Shown: piece after piece, positions 58,481 through 64,000 of the stretch
Position numbering within the stretch: the stretch's first letter is position 1
Layout: each line of letters opens with the position of its first letter
Notes under the pieces: generated by a model
What the model saw: the letters and a program-made list of their open reading frames with translations, nothing else
Told to the model about the DNA's origin: nothing
Database searches by the model: none
Translations under genes and position numbers: made by a program
Origin: Euryodendron excelsum
Taxonomy: Eukaryota > Streptophyta > Magnoliopsida > Ericales > Pentaphylacaceae
Reading direction: 5' to 3'
Length of the DNA stretch: 64,000 nucleotides
Assembly (NCBI GenBank): GCA_033060915.1
Contig: CM065387.1
Span: 32,233,501 to 32,297,500 of the forward strand

Positions 58481-60759
58481 TGTATGTCATGCATCTTGTT
58501 AAACCTCTTTTCAAAATTCTTTCTAAAGTGGATAGTTTTGGATATTTATTAATCAAAAACTCTAATGAGTGAACCTAGAGTGAATAGACATGTAGGTACC
58601 GCAAGGGCGGGGTAGGGTGATGGCTTAGTGCGTCTTCCCTACACGTAACCAACCTCCAAACCTAGATCACTGTTTTCAAAAACTAAATGGAGTTATTTTC
58701 AAAAAAGGGCTTAAATATTTCCCAAGGTTACCAAACAACTTATTTTCTTAATAACCCTTTCTAGAGGAAGTTTTTGAAATCTTTTTAAAAACTCTAAGTG
58801 TAATATTCTGATTGTGCTTAATTTTAGGTGGCCTAACTCACCTTAATCAAGTTAGGTGGCGACTCCAAAATCTTTTTCAAAAGCCCTTATTCAAAATCAA
58901 TTTTTAATTTAAACCTAGTCCTTCTAGGAGGATGAGTTCTAACGAGAGAACATTGTTTTTTTTCACTTGTCCTTTTCGAGTGCGAAAAATCATGGCGCGA
59001 CAATTCCTAATCAAGAGTTCAAAATATTTCTAAAACTCCCTTAAGTTATTTCAAAACCTTTTCAAAACTCTCTTGAGTTGTTTCAAAAATTTTCCAAAAT
59101 ACTCTTGAGTTATTTCAAAAGCACTTCAAAACTCTCTAAAGTTGTTTCAAAAATATTCTAAAACTCCATTGAGTTGCTTGTAAAAATTTTCAAAAACAAT
59201 CTAAGTCCTATTTCAAAGGCATATTTTAAACTTTTGAAAATCCAATTTCAAGTCTAAACTCTCTCAAGTTCAAGTTTCAAAAGAAAACCTTTCAAGACTC
59301 CCATGAGTCCATTTTCAATCGGGCCCTCGCCCGAACTACGAATGACCTAATTCTCGCCAAATGAGATACGTAGGCAACCTTCAAATAGGTGTATTCATAA
59401 CTTATTTTCAAGTCAAATACCCTTTTAAAAAATTTTCAACTCTTTCAAAATCTAGTATCAAACACTTTTCAAATATTACAAAAAGTGTTCCCAAAACTCG
59501 CATCATACATCATTCATCTAAAAAGTGATGACCAAACATTGTTTTCAAAATTCTAAAAGAGATAAAAGTGGAAATTAGTAACCGGTGATTTAGTGAGTAG
59601 ATTAATGGTGATTAGACATGTAGGTAGGGTAGGGTGATGATCTTAGGATATCTTTGGATATCTTCTCTACATGTAACCAATTCCCGGACCATAGATTTCT
59701 GTTTCATAGTCCAAAACCAGAGTCATGTTTTCAAAAAGGCTTTAAAATACTTTCAAAAGGTTACTAAAAACCTCTTTTCTAAAAACCTTCTCAAGAAGGA
59801 CATTTTCGAAAAAGTTAAGATTAATCTTTGGATTACACTTAGTTTTAGGTGACCTAGCACATCTTTAGCTATGCTAGGTGGCAACTCCCAATTTTTTCAA
59901 AAAGCCCTTAATTAAATCAAGTTTTTAATTTCAAACCCCCATCGCACTAGTCCTTCTAGGAGGGTAAGTTCTAACAGAGAGACTACCGTGTTTTTTCTGA
60001 GTTAAGAGGGATTAGGTAAAAATTAGGGCATGACAAAGGGGAAGTAAGGGACTTCACTACAATTTCATATTGATATTTCTAGGTTTCAATCAATAATAAT
60101 TTTAAAGAAATTTAGTAATAGAAATTGAAAAAATGGCTTGAATTTACTTACATGGTTGCATTCAAAGGGACGTCTAGACAATCCCTATTATGATTGGCCA
60201 ATGTAGTTGTAGATTAACCTCAATGTTAATTGCAAAAGAAAAAAAAAACTAATGACAAAAAAAGAAGAGCACCCTGATGACAACCAGAAGACTCAAAACA
60301 TCTCACATCCAGCAATTATATGGAATCTGTAAGATTTTATGCAATTTTATGCCAAACTACAGCTGGTACCTCAAACTTTGATGAAACTTTGAAAGAGCTT
60401 CCCATTCTTGCATCATTGTTATTGACAGGCTAAACAGTTTCTTCCACTTCTATTTTCTGATAAACATTGAATGATAACTATTCAAATTTGAGACAAAAAA
60501 ATAAAATAAAAAACAGATTAACTCATTACCTCTTCAAACACTTACCTCCTCATCTACATCCATGTCATTCAAGACTATGAAACATTATGGGTTTGCTAAT
60601 GATGATGAGCCTATATGTAGTATTATTTTTAAAAAAAGTCGACACCTATAAAATAAATAATACTGAAGTTATAGGTCATCTATTAACTCATTACCTTGGA
60701 TTTCATTTCATAACCAACTTTGACTGCACATAAAAGTTTCTACGTGGTTGAAAGAAGTT

Positions 60760-62768
60760 TAAAGTGATGTGGACTAATCACCCTCTTGCCTGTGGTAAAA
60801 GCGGACTCTGAAGCAACTGAAGATACAAGAATAGCAAAAATATTCCTCGCAATCCTCTGTAGAAGCGGATATTTGGATCCACTTGACTTTCAAAAAGTAA
60901 GTATATCAAAATCTGGAGTTCTTGGCATCATACCACTTTCTAAGTAACAATCTAATTCTGATCTCCCACATGCTTCTACAGTGTCTTTTGTCTAAATAAA
61001 CTTATCAAAATAAGAAACATCATCAATAAGTGGGCGTTTGGAGGTACCACCCAAACTTGGATGAGGAGGGAGATGTTGATCTTCATTGTGACTTTTTCGC
61101 TTGCCTTCATATTCACTAATCAATTCAAAACAAAGATTTTTAATCCTTATCAATTCATTTACAATTTCCTCCTTTCCGTAAATCGTCTTGTAATAACACT
61201 CTAACATGGCCATCTTGTATCTTGGATCTAACAGAGTTGCCACTCTTACGATACCATTTATGATACTCCAATACTTGTTAAACTTCTCCAACATATTAAA
61301 TGCCATCTTCTTTATCAAAAGGTCTAGACTTCGGAGCCACTTGGATATCTCGACTCTAAGTCCATGTATAGTTAGGAAGTAGGAATTCGCCGTAGGATAC
61401 TTCATTCTCGAAAATAGCTTCGTGGCTTTGCTAAATAATTCTAATAGATCACAAATGTCTCTTCCTATCTCCCAATTTTCATTCCTCGAAAGAGACTTAT
61501 ATTGGGACTCTCAAAAAGATATATGACCAAAAACCTCCTTATAAATCAAAGCAGTTTGAAGCATCTCAAAAGTTGAGTTCCATCGTGTCTTACAATCAAG
61601 AACAAGTCTCTTGGTACTTGCAATACGTAACTGACGAGCAAATTCGTCAAATTTTTGGAGTCTTTTGTCTGATCCTTTCCAATGGGCAATATTGTCACGA
61701 ATTCTTTCAATTTTATCTCTAATCATAGCTAATCCATTTTGGACAATCAAGTTGAGGATATGTGCACAACAATGTATATAGAAGAACTACCCATGTAATA
61801 TCAGTGAACCAAGTGGAAGTTTGTCTAACAAAAGAGACACAAGTGCATCATTGGTGGTGCAATTATCTACCATCAAAGTCATTAATTTTCTATCAACGTT
61901 CCTATCGAAGAATCACTCCATTAAACACTCAATAAGAACTTTCTTCGTGTGTGGATAAGGTACATATAGAAACTTAAAAGTAATATACAAAAAAGAAAAA
62001 GAAGAACTTAGTTCACATTTATCTTAAAAAAACATGTTAATAAAATGAGTACATTAATATAGTACCTTATGATCCAGCTTTACAAATTCCAATAATTATC
62101 TATGAAGTGTACGGTGATAGCCATGTAACCCTTCTTTCGATTATCAGATGACTACAAGTCTGTAGTGATGAAAACTTTACTCTTTATTTTTTCCAATAAT
62201 TCATTGCCTTCTCTCTTTCAACATTATAAATATTTAAAATATCTTTTTTTAGAGTGTTCTGATTAATCATCTTGAACATGGGTTGAAGCGTGTTCAAATA
62301 TTTTTAAACCTGTAATGATCAACAATGCTAAGCGATACTCATGTAAAATAACCCTAGTGGCAAGATCTTTCCTCCTTGCCTCTTGAACAAATTCCTAATT
62401 CTCTAGTGACTTCACCTCACCCACCTTAGATCGGGTTGCATTTAATAAAGATTGTCGAAGATTTCTGGACTTTTTCATTGGGCATTTTTCAGCATGCTCA
62501 CGCAAGTGGCTAGTTCCCACCTTAGCACCACCAACAAGTAATTTTTTATAATTTTTACACCCACACTTAATCTTCTCACCCAATTCTTTCCTTGTGAAAT
62601 CAATACAACTGGTGATCTATGCCTATCAGTCGGTCCAAAAGTCAATGAAACGTTACTGGTTGATTTATCAATAGAGATTGGAAATTCGCTACAACTATCC
62701 GTTAGTGTTGCTGGAGATTGAGAGATGCCAGCTTTAGAAACAACATTTTTCCTCATTTGTTGTTCCAT
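60760..62768 (-). pseudogene. hAT transposase (BED finger type), decayed
   Basis: On the minus strand, in order: N-terminus MEQQMRKNVV (62768); a BED-type finger with CGCKNYKKLL and SHLREHAEKC (~62560-62470); the RNase H-like core with TTDL-stop-SSDNRKKGYMAI (~62160-62110), VDNCTTNDALVSLLLDKL (~61870-61815) and HILNLIVQNG (~61755); CKTRWNSTFEML (~61600-61560); the DUF4413-like block ATLLDPRYKMAMLECYY (~61240-61185); and the C-terminal dimerisation domain with KYPLLQRIARNIF and SSVASESAFTTGKR (~60890-60790). It would have cut and pasted its own element. A stop replaces the conserved Trp after TTDL (TGG to TAG), with more stops (about 61795, 61508) and frameshifts, so it is inactive. Confidence 0.9.
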
Positions 62769-63959
62769 TTATCTGCATTTTGAATACAATATGTAATAAA
62801 TTTAAATCATATAAATGCTGAGTTATTTAATAAACTGAAATAAGAGATTATTTAGTCACTAAAATTTGTAGGAAGTAAAAGCAAATTAGAAAAAAAAGGC
62901 TTCCAATGTATATCAGTGCTTGAATGAAACCAAAAAACAAAAGAAAAAGTTATCAAATGAATTTGAACAACTACTAGCATTTGGTTATGTCATGTGTGTG
63001 TCTGTGTGTGTATGCAGTGTATTAAAAATAAATGTGTGAGACCTTCTAGAGTGCAACAGGACTCTAAATGTAAAGAAACTGTATGAAGATGAACTGAATA
63101 AGACTTTCACTATATGTGTGTGAGCTAGCTTCCTTGTTCTGACTCTGTTTTTACTATGTCTGCTCTTGTGGATTGTCTGATCTAGGGCTTTTGGGTACCT
63201 CTTGTGCATATACTTTTGTTTTGACCATTTTGGTCTCTTACTTTTGGGTCAAAATTTAGACCCTTTTTAGGGGGTGTTCTAGTTTTTATATTTGAACCAA
63301 TAAAGATTTATATTATTGAATGATGGCTCGGTTGATTTTGCTGTGCAAAGGTTTGGGTTTGCTGAAGACATGTCTCTTGGGTTCAATCTCAGATGCTCAT
63401 GCGATTACCCAATCCCACTGCCTAATCATTAATTGTTTTTGTAGTTTTCTTTAAATTTTTTGGCTGTTTCTCGAAAAAGCAGAGCACATAAAAAAGAAAA
63501 AGGTAAATATGTCAACTGATTAGGGTTAAAAGAGAGACAGAGGGAGAGGGAGAGGGGGAGGGAGAGGGAGAGGGAGAGAAAGACATAGGCAATGAGAGAG
63601 ATTACCTTCGTCTGCTTCTTATTCTTCTTCTTATACTTTTTCTTCTTTCTCTGATTGAAATCGCCACTGTGGGGCTTTTCTCTCTCTCATCTAAGAATTT
63701 GAGAAGTGGGCGCTGCCTGCAGTAGAAGAGAAGCCCTAACGTTTTTTTTTTTTTTCATTTTTAGATGTTATTAGTACAATTGAAAGCCCTATAATTACTG
63801 ATTACACTCACGCTTAACATGAATGGCATGGCAGGGGGGCGGGAGAATCGAAGCCCATTTTCACCTCATAATTTAACACTTCATTCTCAATTTGAATCCT
63901 CCATATATCCTCACTATATGGGCGAGTTGAGTAGAATCTCCACTACACTGCCACCCCTA
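62769..63959 (-). other. hAT 5' noncoding region
   Basis: Upstream of the transposase start to the right terminal repeat: (TG)n near 62994-63012, the purine microsatellite, and AT-rich DNA. No other gene is seen. Confidence 0.6.
63530..63585. repeat. (GGGAGA)n microsatellite
   Basis: About eight near-perfect ggga(ga) units in the leader side of the hAT element. Confidence 0.9.
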
Positions 63960-64000
63960 ACCTCTTATATAGGCCACCGCCACTTTTGATACTATTGCTA

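Larger units (their letters stand above)
54196..59007 (+). mobile_element. Solo LTR B (4.8 kb), same family, nested in LTR A
   Basis: Starts TGTAAGCACCCCATTTTTGC at 54201 and ends catggcgcgACA at 59002, flanked by attct (54196-54200) and attcc (59003-59007), four of five matching. It repeats landmarks of LTR A in order: start, TATA (tataaata at about 55746) and, near the end, gatacgtaggcaacc, agacatgtaggta, ctaggtggc/gttaggtggcgactcc and cctagtccttctaggagg. Confidence 0.8.
49895..60040 (+). mobile_element. Solo LTR A (~5.3 kb, Gypsy Tat/Ogre-like), split by LTR B
   Basis: Starts TGTAAGCACTCC at 49900 and ends GGGCATGACA at 60035, flanked by perfect 5-bp duplications aaggg (49895-49899, 60036-60040). 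Real content is 49900-54200 plus 59003-60035. TATA-like tataaata at about 51810. No internal retrotransposon genes are present, so it is a solo LTR left by recombination. LTRs of this size occur in Tat/Ogre-lineage Gypsy elements; the lineage is inferred from length only. Small open frames inside have no domains. Confidence 0.8.
48840..63967 (-). mobile_element. hAT transposon, interrupted by nested solo LTRs
   Basis: Ends TAGGGATGGCAGTG (from 48848) and the reverse complement of TAGGGGTGGCAGTG (to 63959) form hAT-like terminal inverted repeats. They are flanked by 8-bp duplications acttctta (48840-48847) and acctctta (63960-63967), one mismatch, 8 bp being the hAT duplication length. A decayed hAT transposase lies inside on the minus strand. 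Without the LTR nest (49900-60040) the element is ~5 kb. The ends are short, so the boundary call rests on TIR, duplication and contents together. Confidence 0.8.

Noticed and set aside
62985..63209. 74-codon frame near (TG)n
   Set aside because: Noncoding leader of the hAT element; His/Thr-rich from the repeat.

Overview
This is nuclear genomic DNA of a flowering plant, almost certainly a eudicot. It has spliced genes with GT-AG introns, AT-rich intergenic DNA, (CT)n-rich leaders and many layers of transposable elements. Three host genes can be recognised. They are the 3' end of a 2-isopropylmalate synthase gene (leucine biosynthesis, + strand, 385-837), a complete isoprenylcysteine carboxyl methyltransferase gene (ICMT/STE14, - strand, 2555-3148), and a complete PTI1-like receptor-like cytoplasmic kinase with 7-8 coding exons (+ strand, 33809-42457). 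I see no tRNA, rRNA, CRISPR array or bacterial-type operon. Bases 7131-12828 are AT-rich intergenic DNA with microsatellites and only weak element signatures.

Bases 12829-31339 form one large MULE (Mutator-like) DNA transposon. It has ~90-110 bp terminal inverted repeats and a perfect 9-bp target-site duplication. On the minus strand it carries a decayed mudrA-type transposase (17916-20588) followed by a plant mobile domain (PMD) gene (14358-17200). Near its transposase-proximal end the MULE is interrupted, exactly at a (TA)n microsatellite, by ~8.8 kb of rearranged endogenous caulimovirid (pararetrovirus) DNA that looks florendovirus-like (22203-30962). This block is a mosaic of at least eight fragments in both orientations. 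It includes movement/coat protein, reverse transcriptase/RNase H, a second ORF and three copies of the viral promoter-leader. Several fragment ends fall at the tRNA-Met primer site, and one junction is a ~101-bp near-perfect palindrome. All viral reading frames are broken.

Downstream of the kinase lie a tRNA-type SINE (44442-44562), a gag-only Copia-like LTR element with perfect 5-bp TSDs (44814-47081) and a 9-bp-TSD MITE (47565-47769). The rest of the window, 48840-63967, is a three-deep nest: a hAT transposon holding a decayed BED-finger transposase, interrupted by a ~5.3 kb solo LTR (TSD aaggg), itself interrupted by a second ~4.8 kb solo LTR of the same family (TSD attct/attcc).

The host genes are unrelated metabolic, protein-modification and signalling genes, and nothing suggests they act as a unit. 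I did not find a new defence or enzymatic system. The most informative material is the history of nested insertions and the structure of the viral integrant. Element boundaries come from TIR/TSD or LTR/TSD matches read by eye; percent identities were not computed.
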